Shown: positions 1-6,715 of the stretch, piece by piece
Numbering within the stretch: the first letter of the stretch is position 1
Layout: each line of letters begins with the position of its first letter
NCBI GenBank assembly: GCA_016199495.1
Contig: JACQGQ010000088.1
Coordinates: 1-36,729, forward strand
Direction of reading: 5' to 3'
DNA from: Chloroflexota bacterium
Lineage (GTDB): Bacteria; Chloroflexota; Dehalococcoidia; Dehalococcoidales; UBA2162
Length of the DNA: 36,729 nucleotides
Program-made: the position numbers and the translations under genes
Notes under the pieces: generated by a model
Database searches by the model: none
Told to the model about the DNA's origin: nothing
What the model saw: only the letters and a program-made list of their open reading frames with translations

Positions 1-456
1 CCTGGAGATAAAGCCCCGGATTTTACCATCGAGGACTTAGAAGGCAAGCATCATCGTCTGTATGATTACCTCAATGGACAAAAGACAGTGCTGCTTTTCT
101 ACCGCGGGGAGTGGTGCCCCGTCTGCAACCTCCAGCTCCATTCCCTGCAGGAGAAGCTGGCTGAGTTTCAAAAAGAGAATGCCCAAATCCTAGCCGTGAG
201 TACTGACACACCGGAGAATAGCCAGAAGCTGATAGCCAAGCACAACCTGGGCTTCCCGGTACTGGCGGGGCTTAGCCGTGAAACCGTGGAGGCATATGAC
301 CTTTTCTTTAATGATGGAAAAGGCCATGCTGAGCCGGCTGTTTTTATACTGCGTCCTGACGGTGCCGTAGCCTACGCCAGTCTGCAAAGCGGGCCGTTGG
401 GCCGTCCCGGCAACGATGACCTGTTAAGGATAGTGAGACGAGTCCAGGCGGGGTAA
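1..456 (+). CDS. Peroxiredoxin (AhpC/TSA family), 5'-truncated by window edge
   Basis: The reading frame is open from base 1, so the gene begins upstream of the window; an internal ATG at 88 is not the true start. The visible 151 residues begin in the conserved PGDKAPDF segment of peroxiredoxins. The peroxidatic-site region reads FYRGEWCPVCN, with a CPVC pair that could form the redox disulfide. Family knowledge: these cytoplasmic enzymes reduce H2O2 and organic hydroperoxides using a thioredoxin-type donor. The RGxWCPxCN form resembles the BCP/peroxiredoxin-like branch rather than classical AhpC. The C-terminal part (FILRPDGAVAY) is the usual last strands of the thioredoxin fold. It lies upstream of a redox operon but has its own downstream hairpin, so co-transcription is not evident. 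Confidence 0.9.
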   Translation, partial: PGDKAPDFTIEDLEGKHHRLYDYLNGQKTVLLFYRGEWCPVCNLQLHSLQEKLAEFQKENAQILAVSTDTPENSQKLIAKHNLGFPVLAGLSRETVEAYDLFFNDGKGHAEPAVFILRPDGAVAYASLQSGPLGRPGNDDLLRIVRRVQAG

Positions 457-488
457 GCCGGGCAAGGCGATGCGGTGATGGGGTGATA

Positions 489-511
489 AGAATCAGTATT
501 GCTCTGATTCT
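489..511 (+). terminator. Possible terminator hairpin after the peroxiredoxin gene
   Basis: AGAATCAG (489-496) and CTGATTCT (504-511) are perfect inverted 8-base arms around a 7-base loop, 32 bases after the peroxiredoxin stop. No clean T-run follows, only a near-palindromic GGTTGAATTTAACC (512-525), so termination is uncertain. Confidence 0.35.
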
Positions 512-581
512 GGTTGAATTTAACCGCCTTTCTCATGGAAAGAAAGGTCATTTTGGAATTGAGCCAGTCCAATGCCAAAAT

Positions 582-620
582 GTCATAATTCTGTAACATT
601 TCCCGTTACAGTTTTATGAC
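582..620 (+). promoter_or_regulatory. Inverted pair of Pho-box-like sites (candidate operator)
   Basis: GTCATAATTCTGTAAC (582-597) and GTTACAGTTTTATGAC (605-620) form a 16-base inverted repeat with only two mismatches, separated by 7 bases. The core CTGTAAC/GTTACAG is perfect. Each arm, read toward the centre, resembles the enterobacterial Pho-box pattern TGTCATAWAWCTGTMAY. The element ends one base before a consensus -35 hexamer at 622, the right place for a response-regulator activator or a repressor. The binding protein is unknown; PhoB-like control is inference from resemblance only. Confidence 0.55.
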
Positions 621-621
621 T

Positions 622-650
622 TTGACAGACAGATACAAGTAAAGTATACT
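622..650 (+). promoter_or_regulatory. Consensus sigma70 promoter for the DUF427/TlpA operon
   Basis: TTGACA (622-627), 17-base spacer, TATACT (645-650). This is close to an ideal housekeeping promoter. The expected start is near 657, leaving about 87 bases of leader before the DUF427 gene at 744. The candidate operator abuts its -35. Confidence 0.8.
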
Positions 651-743
651 GCATGTCTATTTCACGATGAGGTCACAAAGGCATAATGAAGTTGGGGGCA
701 ATGATGACCGCCAAGGAGATACTATCGGGATAGAGGGGGAATT

Positions 744-1514
744 ATGAAAAGCTTCACCGCCAAAAATGGTGTGCCAATTGGCTTTGAGCCAAGCCCTAAA
801 TGGATTCGGGTGATGTTTGGCGGGGAATTTATCGCTGATAGCAAGCGAGCCCATCTCCTGCTTGCCGGCGGCCCTCCTTACTACTACTTTCCCAAGGAAG
901 ATGTGAAAATAGATTTTCTTGAACAGACAGCTCATACCGAGTATTCTCCACTCCTCGGTGAAGCTTCATTCTGGACCGTCAAGGTTGAGGACAGGGTCGC
1001 CGAGGATGCCGCCTGGAGCTATTTAGAACCCGTCTCAGAGACATTTGACCTGAGTGGCTACATATCATTCCAGTGGAACAAGATGGACGCCTGGTTTGAA
1101 GAAAGTGAAGAGGTCTATATCCACCCGCACGACCCATACAAGCGCATTGACATCCTGGAGAGCCGCCGGAGCATTCGTGTCGTGGTACTGGGCGAAACTG
1201 TCGCCGAAACTCACCATCCGATGCTCCTTTTTGAGACGGGACTACCCACCCGCTATTACTTTCCCAAGCTCGACGTGCGCCTGGAGTGGTTCGAGGCAAG
1301 CGATAAGATAACGGGTTGTGCCTACAAGGGTAAGGCACAATACTATTCGGTAAGAGTCGGCGATAGAGTTGCCCGGGACATAGCCTGGTACTATCCCTAC
1401 CCGATGACGGAGGCAGCCAAGATTGCCGGCAGGATAGCTTTTTTCAACGAGCATGTCGATGCCCTCTATGTCGATGGCGAAGAACAGGAGAAACCAAAGA
1501 CGCCGTGGTCTTAA
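744..1514 (+). CDS. Tandem DUF427 protein (two domains)
   Basis: 256 residues containing two DUF427 (PF04248) copies. The first (about residues 15-95) has the VMFGGEFIADS opening, YYYFPKEDV, an YSPLLGEASFW block and the AAWSYLEP end. After a linker with IHPHDPYKRID comes the second (about 135-245) with VVLGETVAETH, TRYYFPKLDV, CAYKGKAQYYS and IAWYYPYP. This two-domain layout is common for DUF427 proteins in actinobacteria and Chloroflexi; the biochemical function is unknown, and the fold is a small beta-rich one. No signal peptide, so cytoplasmic. The start ATG follows a purine-rich GAGGGGGAA. It is the first gene after the strong promoter at 622-650 and probably heads the operon that continues into the TlpA-CcdA-DUF3179 genes. 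The first copy has leucine where the second copy and the later DUF427 protein have cysteine (YSPLLGEA versus CAYKGKA and CPWKGEA). Confidence 0.88.
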   Translation: MKSFTAKNGVPIGFEPSPKWIRVMFGGEFIADSKRAHLLLAGGPPYYYFPKEDVKIDFLEQTAHTEYSPLLGEASFWTVKVEDRVAEDAAWSYLEPVSETFDLSGYISFQWNKMDAWFEESEEVYIHPHDPYKRIDILESRRSIRVVVLGETVAETHHPMLLFETGLPTRYYFPKLDVRLEWFEASDKITGCAYKGKAQYYSVRVGDRVARDIAWYYPYPMTEAAKIAGRIAFFNEHVDALYVDGEEQEKPKTPWS

Positions 1515-1559
1515 TAGTTAATAATTAAATGCGGATGACAAACCACCTACGAAGAGAAT

Positions 1560-1567
1560 AGGAGGTG
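1560..1567 (+). promoter_or_regulatory. Perfect Shine-Dalgarno that places the TlpA start at an ATA codon
   Basis: AGGAGGTG at 1560-1567 is fully complementary to the 16S 3' end. Five bases later, at 1573, lies ATA, the first codon of a frame that encodes a typical lysine-rich lipoprotein signal. No ATG, GTG or TTG lies at this spacing; the nearest TTG is at 1600. Another gene in the window (start 4302) uses the same GGAGGTG plus five-base arrangement with TTG. Confidence 0.6.
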
Positions 1568-1572
1568 AAGGC

Positions 1573-2133
1573 ATAAAAGCAAAAACACGGGCATTCTGCT
1601 TGGCAGTTGCCGCCCTGATTAGCGTTGTCTTCGTGAGTAGCTGCGCGCAACCAGCACCCCCGGCGCCGGCGCCGCTACCTGAAGAAGCAACAGTGGCGCC
1701 GGCCTGGATGGAGATAGAGCTTACCGATGTCGCTAGCGGCCAGAAATTCAGAATCAGCGACTTTAAAGGCAAGCCCATCTTGCTGGAAAGCTTTGCCGTC
1801 TGGTGCCCCACCTGCCTGGGGCAACAGAAGGAAATAAAGAAGCTGGCAGAAAATGAAGGCGAAGCCATCGTGCATATCTCACTGGATACTGACCCTAATG
1901 AGGACGCTGCCAGGATTAAAGAGCACATTGAAAGAAACGGCCTGGACTGGTACTTTGCCGTTTCACCCCGGGAGCTTACCAACGCCCTGATTGCTGAGTT
2001 TGGCTTGAGAGTGGTCAGCGCCCCTACCGCCCCGGTCGTCCTCATCTGTGCCGACCAATCCACCCGATTTCTGGGCAGGGGTATCAAGCTTGCTGATAAG
2101 CTGCTCTCGGAAATAGAGAAGGGTTGTGAGTAA
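1573..2133 (+). CDS. TlpA/ResA-like thioredoxin-fold lipoprotein
   Basis: Exported thiol-disulfide oxidoreductase. Read from ATA at 1573 the protein has 186 residues and begins MKAKTRAFCLAVAAL, a normal positively charged signal peptide ending in the lipobox VSSC (lipidated Cys24), then a Pro/Ala-rich linker. The thioredoxin domain carries WCPTC (Cys78, Cys81) and a proline in SAPTAPV, probably the cis-proline. If translation began at TTG 1600 the signal would lack its basic residues, so ATA or a mis-sequenced ATG is more likely. Family knowledge: TlpA/ResA proteins outside the membrane use electrons delivered by CcdA to reduce client disulfides. Its stop overlaps the CcdA start (TAATG), so the two are translationally coupled. 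The likely client is the DUF3179 protein encoded next. Confident about the family, less about the start. Confidence 0.88.
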   Translation: MKAKTRAFCLAVAALISVVFVSSCAQPAPPAPAPLPEEATVAPAWMEIELTDVASGQKFRISDFKGKPILLESFAVWCPTCLGQQKEIKKLAENEGEAIVHISLDTDPNEDAARIKEHIERNGLDWYFAVSPRELTNALIAEFGLRVVSAPTAPVVLICADQSTRFLGRGIKLADKLLSEIEKGCE

Positions 2134-2852
2134 TGGTGCTATTGCTGGCCTTATGGGAAGCCTTCTTTCTGGGACTGGCAACCCCCCTGGGCGCCGTCTG
2201 CGTTTTACCGATTTACCCGGGCTTCCTCGTTTATCTCTCCACGCAGGTCAAGGGGTGGGAGGCAGGAAAGAAGACCATTTTCCTCTTTGGCAGCATCATT
2301 GTGACTGGCGTTATTCTATTTATGTTTTTACTGGGGCTGATATTCACCACCCTTTTCCAGGTCTCGCTTACTGGCATCGTCAATATCGTGTCCCCCATCG
2401 CCTTTACAATACTTTTTATTATCAGCCTCAGCCTCATCAGCACCAGCATTATCTCGTTTACTAGCGGGCGGTCTGTAGATATCTGGGGATTCCTACCCAA
2501 GGGTCATGCTCCGGTGATGAGTAATCCCTGGACGACGGCTTTCCTCTACGGCTTCTTCTTCGGCGCGATTGTGGCGCCCTGTAATCCGGGCTTTATCGCT
2601 ATTCTCTTTGCCCGGGCGGTAGCCACCGTAGATTTCGCCCAGAATGTACTGCGCTTCCTGCTTTTTGGTGTGGGGGTGGGGTTTCCTCTGCTGGTGCTGG
2701 CGGCTGTTTCCAGCGCCGCCACTAATGCCATCATCAATTTCCTCACCAGGTATGGCAAATGGGTCAACCTCATCGCTGGTTTGATTATGCTGGTGATTTC
2801 GCTCTACTATCTGATTCTTGTCTTCAGAGTGCACGAGAGATTATTGGGATAA
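2133..2852 (+). CDS. ccdA: CcdA-type transmembrane thiol-electron transporter
   Basis: 239 residues, about six membrane helices, matching the DsbD/CcdA core domain (PF02683). The two redox cysteines sit where the family has them: Cys23 in helix 1 within VCVLPIYPGFL and Cys150 in helix 4 within APCNPGFIAI, each near prolines. Role by family: passes electrons from cytoplasmic thioredoxin across the membrane to extracytoplasmic thioredoxin-fold proteins. Its start overlaps the TlpA stop, and the DUF3179 gene follows 10 bases later with a strong ribosome site, so it is the electron conduit of this three-gene redox set. No cytochrome c maturation genes are nearby, so the role is probably client reduction rather than heme ligation. 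The length is normal for the family. Confidence 0.93.
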   Translation: MVLLLALWEAFFLGLATPLGAVCVLPIYPGFLVYLSTQVKGWEAGKKTIFLFGSIIVTGVILFMFLLGLIFTTLFQVSLTGIVNIVSPIAFTILFIISLSLISTSIISFTSGRSVDIWGFLPKGHAPVMSNPWTTAFLYGFFFGAIVAPCNPGFIAILFARAVATVDFAQNVLRFLLFGVGVGFPLLVLAAVSSAATNAIINFLTRYGKWVNLIAGLIMLVISLYYLILVFRVHERLLG

Positions 2853-2862
2853 GGAGGACGTA

Positions 2863-3882
2863 ATGAACAGGAAATTCCCTTGGCTTATCGTAAGTTTTGC
2901 TGTGGCGACATTCCTACTGACAGCCTGCCGGCCCAGCCCGGTTCCAAAAACTCCGGAAACTCCGGAGGCTCCAGGACCAGCGGCGGCACCAGCGCCGGCA
3001 GAGGAACACGAATATGAAATTAAAACGGACCCCTCGGGTGTCAAGTATATCGTGGAACGGAGCAAACTAGTCGGCGGTGGTCCCCCCAAGGATGGCATAC
3101 CATCAATAGACGAACCGAAATTTGTTTCCCTAGAGGAGGCCGACCAGTGGATAGCCGAAGATGAGCTGGTGCTAGCCATCGATTACAGGGGAGTGAAGAG
3201 AGTCTATCCGCTGCAAATACTGGTGTGGCATGAGATTGTCAACGAGGTTATCGCTGGGGACCCGCTATTGATAACCTACTGACCGCTCTGCGGCTCAGGC
3301 GTTGCCTTTGAGCGGGTGATAAACGGAGAAGCCGTGGAATTTGGTGTCTCCGGAAAACTATACAATTCAAACCTGGTTATGTATGATAGGAAAACCGATT
3401 CTTACTGGACTCAGCTTGATGGTTTAGCCATCATTGGTGAGATGGCGGGCACCAGGCTTAAGCCGGTAAATATTGACACCCTTGTCTGGCGAGACTGGAA
3501 GGCTGAGAATACGGATGCCGAAGTATTGAGCCAGGAAACCGGATTCTTTCGGCGCTATGGGGTAGACCCCTACGGCAGCTATTACGAAGATAGCCTCGTC
3601 TTCTTCCCGGTGGAAAGCAGGGACGACAGGGTGCACCCCAAGACAGTGGTCTTCGGTGTCGAATTAAACAAGAGCTACCAAGCCTATAAAGAGGACGACT
3701 TGAAGAAGCTAAGGGTAATCGAGGATACTGTCGGCGGCGTCAGTATCAGGCTGGAGAGAGACGATGCCGGCATCGTGACCGTCACCAACCTGGAGACAGG
3801 CGAGAAAATAGTCAAGGAAAGGGGCTTCTGGTTTGCCTGGTACGCTTTCCATCCGGATACCGGGTTGTATATACTTAAGTAA
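2863..3882 (+). CDS. DUF3179 lipoprotein, candidate selenoprotein (TGA at codon 140)
   Basis: One frame of 340 codons interrupted only by TGA at 3280-3282. Start ATG 2863 has AAGGAGG five bases upstream; the N-terminus is a lipoprotein signal (MNRKFPWLIV, lipobox LTAC, Cys22) with a Pro/Ala linker. Both sides of the TGA belong to DUF3179 (PF11376): upstream KRVYPLQILVWHEIVN, downstream GVSGKLYNSNLVMYDR and YWTQL. The family motif TYCPLCG appears as TY-TGA-PLCG, so the stop sits exactly on the first cysteine of the conserved CPLC pair. The simplest reading is selenocysteine (U140-P-L-C143), supported by a hairpin just downstream. The alternatives are a recent nonsense mutation or a sequencing error; the intact 200-codon remainder argues against old decay. 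TGA ends many other genes here, so it is not a code change. Likely an exported redox protein served by TlpA and CcdA; its substrate is unknown. Confidence 0.8.
3283..3315 (+). promoter_or_regulatory. Candidate bacterial SECIS hairpin after the in-frame TGA
   Basis: Directly after the TGA, CCGCTC (3283-3288) pairs perfectly with GAGCGG (3310-3315). Inside, AGGC (3297-3300) pairs with GCCT (3304-3307) around a GTT loop. The loop begins with G and lies 19 bases after the TGA, within the window known for bacterial SelB-binding elements, whose apical loop also carries GU (as in E. coli fdhF). Between the stems is an asymmetric internal loop (8 versus 2 bases), and an alternative inner pairing GGC/GCC is possible. 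Coding constraints could create some pairing by chance. Confidence 0.55.
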
Positions 3883-3916
3883 TCCGGCGCACTTTAAAAA
3901 TTAGAGGAGGTCAAAG

Positions 3917-4207
3917 ATGGCTAAAGCAACCTGGAACGGAACAACACTCGCCGAAAGCGATAAATACGAGGTGGTGGAGGGCAATATTTACTTCCCTCCC
4001 GATTCAGTCAAATGGGAATATTTTGACAGGGGAGACAGGGAATACACCTGTCCCTGGAAGGGCGAAGCCTGCTATCATGACATTACGGTAGAAGGCAAGA
4101 CAAATGAGAATGCCGCCTGGTCTTACCCTGAGCCGAAGCCGGCGGCAAAGAACATTAAGGGACATATTGCTTTTGAGCTTGGCAAAGGCATAAAAGTAGA
4201 GAAGTGA
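3917..4207 (+). CDS. Single-domain DUF427 protein
   Basis: 96 residues, a single DUF427 (PF04248) domain of normal length. Landmarks are ATWNGTTLAES at the start, IYFPPDSV, CPWKGEACYHD and AAWSYPEP near the end. The start ATG has AGAGGAGG upstream. It lies 34 bases after the DUF3179 gene, so it probably shares the transcript. Together with the tandem DUF427 gene at 744 it brackets the TlpA-CcdA-DUF3179 set. Function is unknown. The conserved CxxKGxA block with a cysteine in both this protein and the second domain of the tandem protein may be a functional site, but that is inference from only these copies. Cytoplasmic: no signal peptide or membrane helix. Confidence 0.88.
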   Translation: MAKATWNGTTLAESDKYEVVEGNIYFPPDSVKWEYFDRGDREYTCPWKGEACYHDITVEGKTNENAAWSYPEPKPAAKNIKGHIAFELGKGIKVEK

Positions 4208-4301
4208 AGAAAGAGGAACAAGCAAAACCGAAAACGCGTTTAATAACCAGTGACACAGGTCCGGTTCCCGGGTACCTAGATTGCAAATTGGAGGTGTTAG
4301 A

Positions 4302-5651
4302 TTGGTAAGCAAATACGATTTGGTGGTCATAGGCTCAGGAAGCGCCGCAAACGTAGCGGCGTCGCAGTGCCGGGCAGCCGGGTGGACAGTCGCAGTCATC
4401 GATTTCCGCCCTTTCGGGGGCACCTGCGCCTTGAGGGGCTGTGACCCCAAAAAGGTCCTTATCGGCGCGGCTGATGCCGTGGATCAGGCGCGCCGCCTAT
4501 TCGGAAAGGGCGTCATGGCAGACGGCCTCGGTATAAAGTGGACTGATTTGATGGCATTCAAGCGCACTTTCACTGATGACATGCCCGCCATGATGGAGAG
4601 CAGCTTCACCGGGCGAGGCATTGATACGTTTCACGGGATGGCGCGGTTCACCGGGCGGAACACGATTGAGGTGGGTGATAAAGTGCTTGAAGGACGGTAC
4701 ATCCTCATTGCTTCCGGCGCAGAGCCGATGACCCTTGGCATTGATGGCGAGGAGTATCTCAAGACAAGCGAGCAGTTCCTTGAACTCGATCACCTGCCGG
4801 GCCGGATCGTCCTCGTGGGTGGTGGATTCATCGCTTTCGAGTTCGGACACCTCACCAGGCGCGCCGGTGTCGAAGTCACCATGCTGGAGCAAGCGCCTTA
4901 TGTCCTCGGCCCGTTCGACCAGGACCTGGTCGCGATGTTGCTTAAAAAATCACGGGAGATTGGCATTGACGTCAGGACGGGGACTGCTGTAACTGCCGTT
5001 GAGAAGACAGGCGAGAGCTTCATCGTTCGTGCTTCGTCTCAAGGAGAAGAACACCGTTTCGAAGCGGACATAGTGGTCCATGCCGCCGGGCGTGTGCCCG
5101 CGATTAAAGCTCTCGATCTGGACGTCGCCGGAGTGCAGCACGAGGCTGGCCGGCTTAAGCTAAGTGAATTCCTGCAGAGCGTCTCTAACTCCGCGGTGTA
5201 TGCCGCCGGTGATGCCGCCCACATGGGGCCGGCGTTGACACCGGTGGCGGGCCGCGATGGAGAAATTGCCGCCACCAACATGCTCGAAGGTAACCATGTC
5301 AGGACAGATTATACAGTCGTTCCCAGCGTGGTATTCTCGCTGCCGCCGCTTGCCTCGGTGGGCTTACGTGAGGATGAGGCAAGGAAAAAAGGACTGAACT
5401 TCCGTACCACCCATGACGACACTTCCGGTTGGTACACCAATCACCGGGTCAACGAAAACACGGCTGGGTTCAAGATCCTGGTAGAAACGGGTTCCGAGAA
5501 GATCATCGGCGCCCATCTTCTCGGTCCGCATGCTGAGGAGGTTATTAACCTTTTCGCTCTCGCCATGCGAGCAGGGATTCCAGCAAACGACCTCAAGAGG
5601 ACGGTATACGCCTACCCAACGGCGACCTCGGATATTGCCTATATGTTGTGA
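4302..5651 (+). CDS. FAD/NAD(P) disulfide reductase, MerA-like variant
   Basis: 449 residues from TTG 4302, chosen because GGAGGTG ends five bases upstream and the protein then opens MVSKYDLVVIGSGSA, the usual FAD-binding start; an upstream in-frame TTG at 4281 precedes the ribosome site. Pyridine nucleotide-disulfide oxidoreductase order: FAD motif GSGSAA, redox pair in GGTCALRGCDPKK (Cys42, Cys47), NAD(P) motif GGGFIAFEFG, VYAAGDAA, C-terminal dimer domain. The family's catalytic HPT...E is YPTATSD here, so the acid-base histidine is Tyr, as in mercuric reductases (Tyr/Phe) rather than glutathione reductase or lipoamide dehydrogenase. It lacks the C-terminal Cys-Cys of true MerA. The substrate is unknown; possibly a metal, a low-molecular-weight disulfide or a cytoplasmic partner. 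94 bases separate it from the DUF427 gene. Confidence 0.85.
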   Translation: MVSKYDLVVIGSGSAANVAASQCRAAGWTVAVIDFRPFGGTCALRGCDPKKVLIGAADAVDQARRLFGKGVMADGLGIKWTDLMAFKRTFTDDMPAMMESSFTGRGIDTFHGMARFTGRNTIEVGDKVLEGRYILIASGAEPMTLGIDGEEYLKTSEQFLELDHLPGRIVLVGGGFIAFEFGHLTRRAGVEVTMLEQAPYVLGPFDQDLVAMLLKKSREIGIDVRTGTAVTAVEKTGESFIVRASSQGEEHRFEADIVVHAAGRVPAIKALDLDVAGVQHEAGRLKLSEFLQSVSNSAVYAAGDAAHMGPALTPVAGRDGEIAATNMLEGNHVRTDYTVVPSVVFSLPPLASVGLREDEARKKGLNFRTTHDDTSGWYTNHRVNENTAGFKILVETGSEKIIGAHLLGPHAEEVINLFALAMRAGIPANDLKRTVYAYPTATSDIAYML

Positions 5652-5774
5652 TTTTACCTAAGTCGGGACCGATTACTTGTAGATGAACGTAGTTCAATAA
5701 TGAGCGCGGCAGCAACTCAGAGGGTATCCGCTAGGCCTGCCAGGCGGCGTTGTGAGAAGTAAATGAGATTTGCC

Positions 5775-5861
5775 ATGAAAGATAAGTCTAAATCGCTTTG
5801 GATTGATATCTCAGTTCCGCTAAAAGACGGGATGGTGCACTGGCTAGGAGGAATAAGATGA
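5775..5861 (+). pseudogene. N-terminal fossil of a cyclase-family gene, now a leader ORF
   Basis: ATG at 5775 opens 28 codons whose sequence WIDISVPLKDGMVHW matches the N-terminus of the cyclase family (PF04199, kynurenine formamidase-like), where WPGDP normally follows. Here it breaks to WLGGIR and stops at a TGA overlapping the transketolase start (ATGA, 5858-5861). The rest of the gene is gone. The fragment could still be translated and couple to transketolase, because the ribosome site GGAGG lies inside it. Confidence 0.7.
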
Positions 5862-6715
5862 AGAAAATCAAAGACACCAGAAAACTTAAGTTAATCGCCA
5901 ACAAGATAAGACAGGATATTATCAAATCTCTAACGGAAGCCGGGTCAGGACATTCGGCGGGGCCCCTGGGGATGGCTGATGTCTTGACCGCCTTATATTT
6001 CAATGTCATGGAGCATGACCCCAAGAATCCAGGGTGGGGGAAAAGAGACTACTTTGTCCTCTCGAACGGGCATATCTGTCCCGTACTCTACGCCACACTG
6101 GCCAACGCCGGATATTTTCCAGAGGCAGAACTGATGACCCTGAGGAAATTAGGCAGCCGACTGCAGGGTCATCCCCACCGGGCGGCTCTTCCCGGTCTGG
6201 AAACAACCTCCGGACCACTGGGTTCCGGTTTGTCTCAGGCAGCCGGGATGGCCTATGGCTTAAGGATGGACCAAAGACCAAACCGGGTCTTCTGTTTGAC
6301 CTCTGACGGAGAGCATAATGAAGGTAATATCTGGGAAGCGGTGCTGTTTATTGCCAAAAACAAACTCGACAATTTAACCGCCATTCTGGACAGGAACTAT
6401 ATTCAGATAGATGGCAATACCGAGGATGTCATGCCGCTCGACCCGGTTAAAGAGAAATACCTGGCATTTAACTGGAACGTCATTGAAATAGACGGAAATA
6501 ATATGGAGGAAATTCTTACCGCCTTGTCGCCAGCCAAAAGGCTTAGCGGCAAACCAGCCATGGTTATTGCCCGGAATGTTCCCGGAAAGGGGGTTTCATT
6601 TATGGAAAATAACTATGAATGGCATGGCAAACCGCCAACCCAGGAACAAGCCGAGATTGCCCTGGCTGAATTAGAATACTGGCGGGAAAAGATAGTAGCG
6701 GGAGAAGAGCAATGA
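5858..6715 (+). CDS. Transketolase, N-terminal subunit
   Basis: 285 residues, the thiamine-diphosphate-binding half of a split transketolase. Seen: an N-terminal SGHSAGPLGMADVL block, the GHPHR/TTSGPLGSGLSQAAGMA region with the conserved histidine and glycine-rich segment, and the ThDP/Mg motif DGEHNEGNIWEA followed by DRNYIQIDG (Asp and Asn metal ligands). The C-terminal part ends in KGVSFMEN and WHGKPP. It transfers two-carbon ketol units in the non-oxidative pentose phosphate pathway, in the cytoplasm. The start ATG has TAGGAGGAAT upstream and overlaps the stop of the cyclase fossil. The last four bases overlap the start of the C-terminal subunit (ATGA), which ensures balanced synthesis. 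Split transketolases are common in archaea and many anaerobes. Confidence 0.95.
   Translation: MKKIKDTRKLKLIANKIRQDIIKSLTEAGSGHSAGPLGMADVLTALYFNVMEHDPKNPGWGKRDYFVLSNGHICPVLYATLANAGYFPEAELMTLRKLGSRLQGHPHRAALPGLETTSGPLGSGLSQAAGMAYGLRMDQRPNRVFCLTSDGEHNEGNIWEAVLFIAKNKLDNLTAILDRNYIQIDGNTEDVMPLDPVKEKYLAFNWNVIEIDGNNMEEILTALSPAKRLSGKPAMVIARNVPGKGVSFMENNYEWHGKPPTQEQAEIALAELEYWREKIVAGEEQ

Noticed and set aside
1518-2087. 189-codon minus-strand open frame opposite the TlpA gene
   Set aside because: Shadow of a real gene: low-complexity Ser/Ala/Gly composition, no motif, and the opposite strand encodes a clear thioredoxin lipoprotein.
3280-3282. TGA read as sense everywhere (code reassignment, e.g. Trp or Gly)
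   Set aside because: TGA terminates many intact genes here (for example at 6715, 8871, 9647 and 31512), often as ATGA overlaps, and tryptophan and glycine use normal codons. Only this one TGA lies inside a conserved motif.
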